Assembly: GCA_035623075.1 (NCBI GenBank)
Contig: DASPUC010000005.1
Coordinates: 1 to 64,000, forward strand
Direction of reading: 5' to 3'
Length of the DNA: 64,000 bases
Source of the DNA: Nitrospiraceae bacterium
GTDB lineage: Bacteria; Nitrospirota; Nitrospiria; Nitrospirales; Nitrospiraceae
Shown: positions 18,102 to 26,228 of the stretch, in pieces
Numbering within the stretch: the first letter of the stretch is position 1
Layout of the letters: the number at the start of each line of letters is the position of its first letter
Program-made: the position numbers and the translations under genes
The notes under the pieces: model-generated
Told to the model about the DNA's origin: nothing
Seen by the model: the letters and a program-made list of their open reading frames with translations, nothing else
Database searches by the model: none

Positions 18102-18647
18102 ATGGAACCAGAACGAGACCTCGCTGACTATCGAGAGCGTCTCCTCAATGCGTTACAGGCCGGCGGGCGCCGCTCATCTTGCACAGCAACAGGTCCGATC
18201 CACGTGTACGTGAACGATCATCGGGTCGGATTACTGGATAGCGGAGGGACCGATGCGTCCCTGTCCATGCATCACAACTCCCCCATTCACACTGTCCATC
18301 TTCGATCGGAAGACGGCGTGTTGCTCGGTGGGTTGTCCGCCCCCGAGTACGAATTCAGGACCAGTCGCATCTCTCTCGAAGGCCACGAACTCGAGATCCG
18401 GGTTCACAACAACGCACAGGGCGGATCGGTCAACGCTGTCATCATCCCCGTGGCAAGTCTCTGGCGTCGCACGTGGCGAACGTTGGCCCGTGCCTGCGCC
18501 AACGAGAACCTCCGTCCGTCGACCGCGGCAGTTCCCGGGATAAGAGCGGTCGCCTTCACACAAGCGCTGTTGGCCATCGCCGTCGTGGGGCTTGCCGTCG
18601 ATCGGATGACCGGTTGGATAACCCCGGAGCGCACGCCCCCCCTGTGA
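18102..18647 (+). CDS. N-terminal part of a membrane coiled-coil protein split at a C7 tract
   Basis: 181 codons with AAGGAGG before the ATG. The first 140 residues form a soluble, beta-rich cytoplasmic region (IHVYVNDHRVGLLDSGG). One membrane helix follows (VAFTQALLAIAVVGLAVDRM). The frame then reaches seven consecutive C (18636-18642) and stops at TGA 18645-18647. One extra C would carry the protein into the downstream frame as ITPERTPPPVTPAEAP and on to 19369, giving a 423-residue protein with cytoplasmic head, one membrane span and a periplasmic coiled coil. It is probably the cognate membrane partner of the upstream gene. Confidence 0.72.
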   Translation: MEPERDLADYRERLLNALQAGGRRSSCTATGPIHVYVNDHRVGLLDSGGTDASLSMHHNSPIHTVHLRSEDGVLLGGLSAPEYEFRTSRISLEGHELEIRVHNNAQGGSVNAVIIPVASLWRRTWRTLARACANENLRPSTAAVPGIRAVAFTQALLAIAVVGLAVDRMTGWITPERTPPL

Positions 18648-19369
18648 CACCCGCAGAAGCCCCTTGGGCGGCCCCGCTCGCGGAGGTCGCGAAGCTTAAG
18701 CAGCAACTGGCCGATTTCGCGGAGATGCAGTCGAAAGCGGTGGAGACTATGCAGGCCCAACAGCAGGGTATGGCACAGCTGCAACGGACGATGGCCAAGC
18801 TCTCTTCAACTCAGGAAACGGTCGCCTCCAGCGTGCTCACCGTCAAGCAGGATATGGAGCAACGGCGCAAGGCATCGCAGCGGGACATCGAGCGCATGAC
18901 CCGGATGTTGATGAGCCAAGCGCACACAGAACAGGAGCAACTCGAAGCCGAGATCCATAGTCTCCCAGTAGCAAACGACCGCCTTTCCAAAGAAATGGCC
19001 GATCTGGAAAAGAATAATCAGGACCTGAAGAAACGGTTGAAATCGGCGGGGCTGGACGTATCGAAAGCGACCGTATCGGATCGCGACAAGCCGATGGTCT
19101 CGCAGCAAGCCGAACCGAGCCAGTTGCCACAAGTGGCTGAGGCCCGCCCCAATACTCAGCAACAGCCATTTTTATTTTGGGTGAGCTTCAGCGACGGAAC
19201 CAGCCAGGAAAGTATCGACCAGTGGGTCAGGGACATGCGGGGACGAAAGGGAGCTTTCAGCGAAGGGTGGCAAGCGGTGGAAATTGTCACGCCAGCGGAG
19301 CCGATAGATCGCTTTCTGGATCAGATCAAGCACACGAAGATTGTAAAAGCGGTGCGGGTCAGCCGATAG
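18644..19369 (+). CDS. C-terminal coiled-coil part of the split membrane protein
   Basis: From about 18644 this frame encodes a Pro/Ala linker and then a long coiled coil. Its segments include AEVAKLKQQLADFAEMQSKA, MAQLQRTMAKLSSTQETVAS, and DRLSKEMADLEKNNQDLKK. A compact C-terminal domain follows (FLFWVSFSDGTSQESIDQW, RFLDQIKHTKIVKAVRVSR). A GTG at 18644 overlaps the upstream TGA (GTGA), so coupled re-initiation is formally possible, but no ribosome site is seen. The domain lacks any signal of its own, which supports its being the periplasmic part of the upstream gene with the frames separated by the C7 tract. Frames further upstream in this register are not protein-like. Confidence 0.7.
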   Translation: MTPAEAPWAAPLAEVAKLKQQLADFAEMQSKAVETMQAQQQGMAQLQRTMAKLSSTQETVASSVLTVKQDMEQRRKASQRDIERMTRMLMSQAHTEQEQLEAEIHSLPVANDRLSKEMADLEKNNQDLKKRLKSAGLDVSKATVSDRDKPMVSQQAEPSQLPQVAEARPNTQQQPFLFWVSFSDGTSQESIDQWVRDMRGRKGAFSEGWQAVEIVTPAEPIDRFLDQIKHTKIVKAVRVSR

Positions 19370-19457
19370 CGTCCGATTCGATAATGGGTTCGGTCGCCGA
19401 AGAGGAATGAGCGTCGGTGGAGGATGAGGCAGTATACAAGAATTCCGACTCTCCCTC

Positions 19458-20024
19458 TCACTCTGGTTGCGACGGGTCACCCGCACGTGTACCTGCCCAT
19501 CCTTTTTGAAGCACACGCAGAACCACGAACACAGTCCACGACGGAAGCCAGATCCATACCGCCTCGCTGGCTAGGACGCGTGCCGCGTCTTCGCTAAAAA
19601 ACTCGCCGATGCCGATCGGAGACACGACGATGGGCCGATAACCGAAAAAATATCTGGCGGTATCAAACGGTGAGAAAAACGCTACGCCCAAACCCCCGTT
19701 GGTCAAGGCATCCAGAACTCCATGGGATACAGTACAGAGGAAGAAATACAGAACCACCCCAGCCGTTGCCATTGGCGACTTCAGCCGATGCCACCAGGCC
19801 ACCATGACCCCACTCAATAGGGCGGCAAAAAGTATGGAGTGCGTCAGGCCGCGATGCCCCCACACATCGCCATACTGAATGCCATAATGAAACCCGATCA
19901 CATCTACATCCGGGATAATGGAACAGACCACACCTAATAACAGCACACGCCGATTCACCACGTGACGCTGAAAGGCCTGACCCATCGCTAGCGCGACGAT
20001 GGCGTGCGAAAACTCAGAAGCCAT
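19458..20024 (-). CDS. Inner-membrane metal-dependent hydrolase (DUF457/YdjM family)
   Basis: 188 residues with about four membrane segments. The family signatures are the N-terminal MASEFSHAIVALAMG, SIIPDVDVIGFHYGI and the conserved WGHRGLTHSILFAALLSG, whose His and Asp residues are the expected metal ligands, plus VSHGVLDALTNGGLG. The start at 20024 follows GGGAAGGA. Proteins of this family (YdjM and relatives) are linked to LexA-regulated responses in E. coli; the substrate is unknown. It is convergent with the coiled-coil gene. Confidence 0.9.
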   Translation of the reverse strand: MASEFSHAIVALAMGQAFQRHVVNRRVLLLGVVCSIIPDVDVIGFHYGIQYGDVWGHRGLTHSILFAALLSGVMVAWWHRLKSPMATAGVVLYFFLCTVSHGVLDALTNGGLGVAFFSPFDTARYFFGYRPIVVSPIGIGEFFSEDAARVLASEAVWIWLPSWTVFVVLRVLQKGWAGTRAGDPSQPE

Positions 20025-20132
20025 TCCTTCCCTTTCACGTCACTCTGCGCATAGGAAGACCGAATGTGGACACGTCAGGAACTGCAGATGCGAAGCGTCG
20101 AGGACACCTCCTGCTGCGGGGTATGATGATCG

Positions 20133-20597
20133 TTAGACACCTTTCCTAAATTCGACCTGTCGCCACGCTTCGTAGATCACCACCGACACCGAATTCGACA
20201 AATTGAGACTCCGGCTTTCCGGAATCATGGGCAGGCGGATACGCCGCTGCTCGGAGACACTTCTCAAAATGTCAGCCGGCAATCCACAGCTCTCCGGACC
20301 GAACAAAAACACATCGCCCTCGGCGTAGTCAATTTGGTCATACCGGTGGGTACCTTTTGTCGAGACGGCAAACAGGCGGTGATCTGTAAATCGATCGGCG
20401 CAGGCGGTCCAGGTTTCATGGACAGTAATCGCCGCATATTCACGGTAGTCCAGGCCGGCCCGCCGCAGGAGCCGGTCCTCGAGTGTAAACCCGAGCGGTT
20501 TGACCAGATGCAAAGAGGAGCCGGTGTTGGCACAGAGTCGGATGATGTTGCCGGTGTTCGAGGGGATTTCGGGCTGAAAAAGGATGACGTCGAACAT
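20133..20597 (-). CDS. trmL: tRNA (cytidine(34)-2'-O)-methyltransferase TrmL
   Basis: 154 residues, the usual length for this SPOUT-fold enzyme that methylates the ribose of the wobble base in tRNA-Leu isoacceptors. Diagnostic segments are the N-terminal FDVILFQPEIPSNTGNIIRL and LHLVKPLGFTLEDRLLRRAG. The knot region has FGPESCGLPADIL and the closing RLPMIPESRSLNLSNSVSVV. It stands alone between unrelated genes, with a 500-base gap to the next divergent gene. No Shine-Dalgarno is clear before the ATG. Confidence 0.96.
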   Translation of the reverse strand: MFDVILFQPEIPSNTGNIIRLCANTGSSLHLVKPLGFTLEDRLLRRAGLDYREYAAITVHETWTACADRFTDHRLFAVSTKGTHRYDQIDYAEGDVFLFGPESCGLPADILRSVSEQRRIRLPMIPESRSLNLSNSVSVVIYEAWRQVEFRKGV

Positions 20598-21106
20598 GGA
20601 GTGGAATAGCAGTATGGAAGACCGGCCTACCTCTCGATTAAGACAGAACTCCGGCGGGACAGGAACGACGCTTCACCATCTATGTCCCCTCCGGGGAGCT
20701 TGCGTTACGACCATTCACTTTTTCTCGTTCAATCTCGCATTCACTGGTTTCGCAACCCCTTGTGGCTTCCCTCTGTTCGTCCTCATCGGTCACCTTAAGG
20801 CACTCGCTACAGGAACTTTGCGCATGGGCAGGAAATCCGAGGCACAACAGCAAGACCAATCAGATGGAACACGTTCCTTGCATAGTAAGACTTCTCATAG
20901 AAGAGCTGTCAGCCTCTGCAACGCATGCCGTGAATCCATTTTTCTTGTTCTGCCTCAGACAAAGAGGGGAGCCACACCGCGCTGAGAGAACACGCGCATT
21001 ATATAATGGTAAGCGGCGCAGGTGGCAATTGAGTCGTGGTATTAAATCGTTCTTTGGACAAGCCAACACAACGTATGCCAATATGTCGTCGAGGGTAGTT
21101 TCTCGT
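20598..21106. other. Long intergenic region between divergent genes
   Basis: About 510 bases. The plus-strand frame of the downstream TPR gene stays open through part of it, but that stretch lacks protein character and a ribosome site. A -10-like TATATAATGG lies near 20999-21008 on the plus strand without a clear -35 partner. No gene or RNA was recognised. Confidence 0.35.
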
Positions 21107-22858
21107 ATGAAACACTCAGTCGCTCAACCGAAACATCGAACAGTCCCAATCCTAGTTGGCGTAGCATTTGGGCTGGCATTGGCGATGGGAACATTCGCGT
21201 TCGCCGAAGACCTGCAATTCCTTTCCGAACATGACATAACCGAACGTGCCAAGGGCGCATGGGAGAGCGGTGCGATCAACCCTGCGCTGGATATCCTTGA
21301 CCAAGGAATTGAAGAGAATCCTCAGGCACTCTCGTTATATAAACTACGTGGGGATATTCTCTCCACCTCTCGAGGTCCTCGAGAGGCAGTTGAGGCTTAT
21401 AATACGGTCCTCGCCACACACCCCACGTCGCTGGATGTCCGATGGGCCAAGTGGAGCGTGCTGGTTCGCTGGGGACAGGGAGAAGAATCCATCGATGAAT
21501 TGCGACGTATTGCAGAGATCGATGACAAAAACCCTTTAATCCATCTGCGGCTGGCGCAGGAATTCCGGAAGCATAATCGCCTCGAGGAATCACTCGATTC
21601 TTACAAGAAGGCCGTAAACCTCATGCCTGAGTTACTGGGCTGGCGATTAGCGATGGCCCGAGCGCGTTTTGATGTCCTAGATTATGAAGGCGCGGATAGC
21701 GACGTTGCCTACGTGTTGCAGAAGATACCACCCGGCTCTCCGCTGGAGCTTCCTGCTGAAAGTCTCCGCACCGTCATTCATGGATTGTCCCAAGATCGCG
21801 GCCGCCGGTTTCAACCAGTTTTTTCTCAAGAAGGAATCACACCGGCCCAATTGAAAGAATGGGCCTTTATCCGTGCGGACGCATGGAGACTGTTCGTTGC
21901 AGGGCGATACCAGGAAGCCGAGCCCATATACAGAAAACTTCTGGCGCTCAACCCCAGGGACCCCAACGCCACCCACCAATTCGGGCTGACCTTGATGCAG
22001 GTTGGTAAATGTAAGGAAGCGCTAAGTATGTTCGGAAAGGTGTCCGATCTGGATCCAACCGACGAACTGTATGCGGATACCGTGTTTCGGATGGGTCAAT
22101 GCCTCGTGGATCTGGAACAATGGGAAGAAGCGTTCGTCCATTTCCAAATACTCTATGACGAAGCCGTTGAAATTGAAGAGCACACGAAGAATGTTCAGCT
22201 TCCACCAGGAACGCGTGTGTTGGATAAACAGAAACTGGCCCGGTGGCTCGAGAAGGTACGCCCGCATGTTCCTGAAGCCGCGCAATTGTCAACTCATGGT
22301 ACCGGAGGCAGCGGCTCACACAAAGACGGTTCTCGTCCCACAGTCCTGACGGAAGAAGAATATGCGAAAGTTCTCGAACGGGTAAAACCTCAGAAGCCTC
22401 TGGACACTGGGTCGTCACTGATTGGCAGAGACGCCGATTTCAGTTGGTTTCGCTATGTCATCCCCGCGAGCAAAGTGATGCGCGATGATTTTCCCACCGG
22501 TGACCATCAATTTATTCCGCTTAATCCGGGAGACAGCTTTCCGACAACACAGCAAGACATCTACTTGGTGTTTGGGCTGGTATCGGCTTCCTATGACGCG
22601 GTACCCCTTACGGCACAATGTTTTTTAGAGACCTCGGAGATGACCGAAAACCAAAATCCCTTAACTCAGGATCGGGTCATGATGTCCATGAACGACCAGT
22701 CTGCCTACTTTAGATTATCCCCTCCTAAAACCGGATGGACACCCGATCTGTATCGTTGTGGATTATTCGCAGGAGAACGGACATCCGCCGATACGCAAGT
22801 TGACGACGTCAGGTTCCGCATCATTCCATCGCCCCGGCCACCGCAGCAGAGCTCCTAA
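21107..22858 (+). CDS. Exported TPR-repeat protein
   Basis: 583 residues from ATG 21107, chosen because it opens a signal peptide (TVPILVGVAFGLALAMGTFA) behind a GAGGG site; the frame extends upstream but not plausibly. At least six TPR units follow, for example ALDILDQGIEENPQALSLYK, IDELRRIAEIDDKNPLIHLR, and EALSMFGKVSDLDPTDELYA. A Gly/Ser linker near residue 395 leads to a C-terminal beta-rich domain (DFSWFRYVIPASKVMRDDF and RFRIIPSPRP) resembling ligand- or matrix-binding domains, not a known enzyme. It is probably a periplasmic scaffold or assembly factor. No operon partner is seen. Confidence 0.85.
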   Translation: MKHSVAQPKHRTVPILVGVAFGLALAMGTFAFAEDLQFLSEHDITERAKGAWESGAINPALDILDQGIEENPQALSLYKLRGDILSTSRGPREAVEAYNTVLATHPTSLDVRWAKWSVLVRWGQGEESIDELRRIAEIDDKNPLIHLRLAQEFRKHNRLEESLDSYKKAVNLMPELLGWRLAMARARFDVLDYEGADSDVAYVLQKIPPGSPLELPAESLRTVIHGLSQDRGRRFQPVFSQEGITPAQLKEWAFIRADAWRLFVAGRYQEAEPIYRKLLALNPRDPNATHQFGLTLMQVGKCKEALSMFGKVSDLDPTDELYADTVFRMGQCLVDLEQWEEAFVHFQILYDEAVEIEEHTKNVQLPPGTRVLDKQKLARWLEKVRPHVPEAAQLSTHGTGGSGSHKDGSRPTVLTEEEYAKVLERVKPQKPLDTGSSLIGRDADFSWFRYVIPASKVMRDDFPTGDHQFIPLNPGDSFPTTQQDIYLVFGLVSASYDAVPLTAQCFLETSEMTENQNPLTQDRVMMSMNDQSAYFRLSPPKTGWTPDLYRCGLFAGERTSADTQVDDVRFRIIPSPRPPQQSS

Positions 22859-23010
22859 GAACGACAGAGCCGCGAGAGAAGATAGATCTTGGCGGCTATC
22901 CAGCATATCAGGATGCTGAAGAGTACATTGACCGTCAGAATGCTCATCACCCCAACCCTGTACATGTTCTCATAGAGCAGCTCGGCCCTTCCCGATAGGC
23001 GCAGGAACAT
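22854..23010 (-). CDS. Possible small single-span membrane protein
   Basis: 51 codons ending with TAG at 22854, tail to tail with the TPR gene. The frame reads MFLRLSGRAELLYENMYRVG and then a membrane helix (ILTVNVLFSILICWIAAKIY) with a basic end (LSRLCRS). The composition is protein-like, but the ribosome site is weak. A shorter start at ATG 22974 is possible, and the frame also stays open upstream without an ATG. It could be a remnant of a longer gene. Confidence 0.35.
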
Positions 23011-23120
23011 GGGACGTCCGCGCGCGATGACTGCGTCAATGACAAGGAAACAACGGGAAGATTCCGGGGGAAAATTTACGGGGAAGGCGTGTCAGCTTTC
23101 ACAAGGTCTGGCCGACAATT

Positions 23121-23606
23121 TCAGAGGACCTCGAAGGATACCTCTTTCATACTGAAATCCCCAGTCTTGTCGGCCACCACGATTCGCACACGATGCTTTC
23201 CCGGCGGAATCTTTGCTTCCTTCACTTGAATGCCGTCAGGCGTCACATAGGGCCGTATGCGATCCGTGATGTCGATCGGGATGAACTTGACCAATGTTAC
23301 CTTCAACGTCGCCAGATCAATAGGCTCAGATCGAGGGGTGAAGCGGACCAGAACCTGGATCGGCATCGACCCGCGGCCACCGTTGAGAGGTTCCACAACA
23401 TCAATGACGGGACCCAAACTTATATCTTCCCGTCCGACCTCTAAGGTTCCTCGCTTGGGCTCTGGTGCAGGAGCCATCGCAGCTTCTTCAGGGAGAATGA
23501 GCCAATCACCGGTTCCTGCGAGCCCCATGGGGGCCAAACAGACCAGACTCATCGTGCTGCCTATTACAATCACCCTCAAACGCCGCTTCAACACATGCAT
23601 GTTCAT
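23121..23606 (-). CDS. Small exported protein, beta-rich, unknown function
   Basis: 161 residues, with AAGGAG placed well before the ATG. The signal peptide (LRVIVIGSTMSLVCLAPMGL) is followed by a Pro/Ala linker (EEAAMAPAPEPKRG). The mature domain alternates short strands (PIQVLVRFTPRSEPIDLATL, IPPGKHRVRIVVADKTGDFS), which is the layout of Ig-like or filamin-type periplasmic domains. No catalytic motif or family is recognised. It may bind another envelope protein; this is inference only. Confidence 0.75.
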   Translation of the reverse strand: MNMHVLKRRLRVIVIGSTMSLVCLAPMGLAGTGDWLILPEEAAMAPAPEPKRGTLEVGREDISLGPVIDVVEPLNGGRGSMPIQVLVRFTPRSEPIDLATLKVTLVKFIPIDITDRIRPYVTPDGIQVKEAKIPPGKHRVRIVVADKTGDFSMKEVSFEVL

Positions 23607-23790
23607 GACTCTGTCTCCTTTTTGACAGACATCACGAGAGGTGACGCGCTTAGCCTGGATGCCGGGCGACGAGACCCAGCTGAATTATGGCACTCATGCG
23701 AACTCGACTCAAGTGAGAGAAAATGAAGCAGAACAAGTATGTCGCAGATACCGGACCCGAAGAAACAGTGCCGTCCGATTTGAGTTATCA

Positions 23791-24138
23791 TTATTCTTTC
23801 GGCCAATAGTCTCTATGAAAATCCTTTAATCGTCCATCTTGCGCGAAGACCAGAGTCTTCCGCCAGCCTTGCGCACCGCCATACCCAGAAAACTCCCATG
23901 TCCATATATCCTCTCCCTCTTGGGATGTTACGCGCTTCGCCGGCTTGCCCCACTCGGTCAGGTAATAATCCTTCGTCTTCACCCCGATCTCTTGCCGCCT
24001 CTCTGCATCAAACGCTTCCCAGCGCTGTTCCAGGGTCATGAAGCATCCCGTCAACAGCAGCAGCATTGTCAGAAGAACGCGGGACAGGTGGAATGGCCGT
24101 TCAGACAAAGGAGGATTCTTCTGTCTGAGCCATTCCAT
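23791..24138 (-). CDS. Small lipoprotein
   Basis: 115 residues with a lipoprotein signal ending in LLLLTGC (Cys at about residue 32). The mature part (LEQRWEAFDAERRQEIGVKT, DYYLTEWGKPAKRV, then YGGAQGWRKTLVFAQDGRL) resembles small outer-membrane lipoproteins of the SmpA/OmlA-like kind, where a W-G-x-P motif precedes a short beta sheet. The start codon directly abuts the stop of the upstream gene (TGAATG), so the two genes are probably co-translated. Confidence 0.72.
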   Translation of the reverse strand: MEWLRQKNPPLSERPFHLSRVLLTMLLLLTGCFMTLEQRWEAFDAERRQEIGVKTKDYYLTEWGKPAKRVTSQEGEDIWTWEFSGYGGAQGWRKTLVFAQDGRLKDFHRDYWPKE

Positions 24139-24417
24139 TCATGTCTCTGAGCTTGATTGTTCACTCAGCCAGGTTTCAAACGCGTGACGAAGCAGTTGCT
24201 TATACCGGGGTTCATATCCGGGAATGGATGAGTAGTCTCCCGATTCCAGCATCTTTCGAATGACGGTTTCAGAGTAGGAAGGCCTTCCATCTTTATGATC
24301 TTTATGCCACACAGCAAGACGTTCTTCAGACTCTCCATCACGTTGATCCGAAAATACGTACCAGTCGCAGTCAGAGGAAAATCGAAGATAGGCCATGGCA
24401 AAACGGTACTCCGACAT
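24139..24417 (-). CDS. Small cytoplasmic protein of unknown function
   Basis: 92 residues from ATG 24417; the frame extends to 24585 but the added residues look non-coding. The sequence (MSEYRFAMAYLRFSSDCDWY, then VWHKDHKDGRPSYSETVIRK) has no signal or membrane segment. C-terminally it is helical (PRYKQLLRHAFETWLSEQ). It shows some resemblance in layout to small proteins that accompany phage or toxin modules, but no family is recognised. A second ATG at 24396 is an alternative. It is immediately followed by the lipoprotein gene. Confidence 0.55.
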   Translation of the reverse strand: MSEYRFAMAYLRFSSDCDWYVFSDQRDGESEERLAVWHKDHKDGRPSYSETVIRKMLESGDYSSIPGYEPRYKQLLRHAFETWLSEQSSSET

Positions 24418-24690
24418 TAAGGTGAGGTCAAGAATGAGCCTGGAGGTTAGCCACTCGTGGCTGGTGCGGGTCCCTCTCCCACCCTGGGACAAGGCTGGCA
24501 GGCAGCCACGCCGAGTGGTGACAGATAGGTGCGGCTTGGGGTTAGACGGCAGCAACTGGAGCAGAATTGCACAACATGCCGACATTTTTTATCAATGAGC
24601 AGACTGCCCGAGCCGATCATAGCCCTTCCGGATCGTTTAAGCCCACAATTTCACGTCAAAACCCCATAGATTTTAATCGCGGCATAAGGC

Positions 24691-24718
24691 TTGCTGAGGC
24701 GGAGGGATTGAGTATAGG
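24691..24718 (+). promoter_or_regulatory. Possible sigma-70 promoter for the 24782 gene
   Basis: TTGCTG at 24691-24696 and TATAGG at 24713-24718 are spaced by 16 bases and point towards the gene at 24782. Both elements deviate from consensus, so the call is weak. Confidence 0.3.
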
Positions 24719-24719
24719 G

Positions 24720-24750
24720 AACCTGAGAGATGGAGGAATCTCTTCAGGTT
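24720..24750 (+). promoter_or_regulatory. Inverted repeat with a GGAGGA loop upstream of the 24782 gene
   Basis: AACCTGAGAGAT (24720-24731) and ATCTCTTCAGGTT (24738-24750) form a 12-bp stem with one bulged T and a GGAGGA loop. It lies about 30 bases before the start codon and about 15 bases before the true ribosome site AAGGAGG. No T-run follows, so it is not a terminator. It could be an operator palindrome or an RNA hairpin. The surrounding 24418-24781 stretch holds no gene that I can support. Confidence 0.5.
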
Positions 24751-24781
24751 AACTCCAACTGATTTCCAAGGAGGGGAACCA

Positions 24782-25150
24782 ATGAACATCGATGTGAAGC
24801 GACTCTTGGCTTTGGCCCTGATGGCAGGGATCATCGGGGGTTTCGGCACCGGGCTGGCGCTGGCGGACTCTGACGAGGCAGCATCATCCAACGCGCAGTC
24901 CATGCAGATGGATACTGCCCCAGGCCCAGCCTTTACCACCGTGGATGGGAAGATCAGCAAGATTGACGGGCCGGTGTACACGGTTCAAAGCGAATCCACA
25001 GGCTATCAGAACCTTGGCAGCACGAAGAACGTCAATGAAGTGAAGATCTATGTCAGCAAGGAGACCAAAAAACTCCACGGGGAAAAGAAAGTCGGAGATA
25101 AGATTCGGGCCGAGGTAACCCAAGGCGGCTTTGCCAACTCGATTCAGTAA
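24782..25150 (+). CDS. Small exported protein with an OB-like beta domain
   Basis: 122 residues, start fixed by AAGGAGGGGAACCA directly upstream. The signal peptide (LLALALMAGIIGGFGTGLAL) is followed by a Ser/Ala/Met-rich linker. The mature domain reads FTTVDGKISKIDGPVYTVQS, then EVKIYVSKETKKLHGEKKVG and DKIRAEVTQGG. The strand pattern with a closing K-V-G-D motif resembles DUF5666-like proteins and the protein at 16374-16709. A palindromic element and a possible promoter lie upstream, and a strong terminator follows, so it is probably a single-gene transcript. Function is unknown. Confidence 0.8.
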   Translation: MNIDVKRLLALALMAGIIGGFGTGLALADSDEAASSNAQSMQMDTAPGPAFTTVDGKISKIDGPVYTVQSESTGYQNLGSTKNVNEVKIYVSKETKKLHGEKKVGDKIRAEVTQGGFANSIQ

Positions 25151-25166
25151 CGCCTTGCGGTCTTTT

Positions 25167-25202
25167 GAATGGGCGGTTTGCAGGGACCGCCCATTCGCGT
25201 TC
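25167..25202 (+). terminator. Strong terminator hairpin
   Basis: GAATGGGCGGT (25167-25177) pairs perfectly with ACCGCCCATTC (25186-25196) around an eight-base loop. The following GCGTTCTTAG is only moderately T-rich. It lies 16 bases after the stop of the gene at 24782 and between two convergent genes, so it may serve both directions. Confidence 0.7.
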
Positions 25203-25292
25203 TTAGACTAGCCCCCCTCAATTTTTATTCGCAACCACTGAACCATCACATCGATTATCCATGAGGGGAACGCCATCTTGGCATTGACCTAC

Positions 25293-26066
25293 TTAGTGGG
25301 TCCAGATCTGTGCTGGAGTCGCTTCGAAGGGATAGACATGAATCATCCACCCACCGGCTTGGGGAACGAATCGCCCGCCGGCTTGCTGGCACTCTGACTC
25401 CGTGGCGATGGTTCCCTTGAACCCAAACTGTTTCCGGGTTATGCGACGTCCACTGCCGTCCGGCTGGAGACACAGATTCACGTGGGCATGCCACTGCGCA
25501 ACGCTCAAAGGGATGCGATCGTTTAACTGATCTTCACTCATACCTCTCGGCCCCGTGTACATCGCCCCCTCGAGTTCATAACCTTCCCCGCTTTTCTTAT
25601 ACAACAGGGCAGTCGGCTCAGCCGGATCAAAGCGAACCCTGGCTAGAAATCGGCGTTGCTTATTCGCGAAATGGTAATGCTTCGGCGTTCGCTCAGGATG
25701 AAGCGGAATATACCCGTCGTTCATGGCCACCCGGTAATCCTTGTACTTTGCGAGTGCCTGCCGTAGAGACTGGACGATTTGATCGGCACGTTGGGCATCG
25801 CCTGGATTCGCTGGCCGCAGCGTTGTCCATCTCATGTGGGGCCCGGCATGTCGCTGATGAGGTATCATCGCTTCGACAGTACCCTCGGCATGGTCATGAT
25901 GATCCATGTTCATACTCTGGGGAGTGGGATTTTCTTGCACTGATTCAACTATTTGAGTCGACTTCGCCCTGTCAATATGCCAAACCAGGCTCCCTAAGAA
26001 AGCCAGAACCATGCCCAGAACGACCCTGCCGCGGCGTGTTGAGCTTGGATTACCTTGGCCAGTCAT
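25293..26066 (-). CDS. Conserved exported or membrane-anchored His-rich protein, function unknown
   Basis: 257 residues. A hydrophobic N-terminus (RVVLGMVLAFLGSLVWHI) is followed by a His/Asp/Met segment (MNMDHHDHAEG, IPHQRHAGPHM) that could bind metal. The conserved core has TPKHYHFANKQRRF, EGAMYTGPRGMSEDQLNDRI, PLSVAQWHAHVNLCLQPD and GWMIHVYPFEATPAQIW. The spaced histidines (HYH, WHAHVNLC, MIHVYPFE) look like a metal site in a compact fold. I recall this pattern from unassigned proteins in metal-stress regions, but no activity is known to me. The neighbouring operon encodes RND efflux. Confidence 0.78.
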   Translation of the reverse strand: MTGQGNPSSTRRGRVVLGMVLAFLGSLVWHIDRAKSTQIVESVQENPTPQSMNMDHHDHAEGTVEAMIPHQRHAGPHMRWTTLRPANPGDAQRADQIVQSLRQALAKYKDYRVAMNDGYIPLHPERTPKHYHFANKQRRFLARVRFDPAEPTALLYKKSGEGYELEGAMYTGPRGMSEDQLNDRIPLSVAQWHAHVNLCLQPDGSGRRITRKQFGFKGTIATESECQQAGGRFVPQAGGWMIHVYPFEATPAQIWTH

Positions 26067-26228
26067 ACTTACCTTCTTTAAATGCTCCCCCGTGATCGCT
26101 TGGATCCTCTTCTAGCACAAGAAACGAGCTGACCTCGTACCCGTTGACAACCCAGGACCGTTTGCACGGCGTTTCCCATCAGCCACACGTTAACCACGAG
26201 CTGAGTGTTCGTCCCGTCGTTCCGCCGT

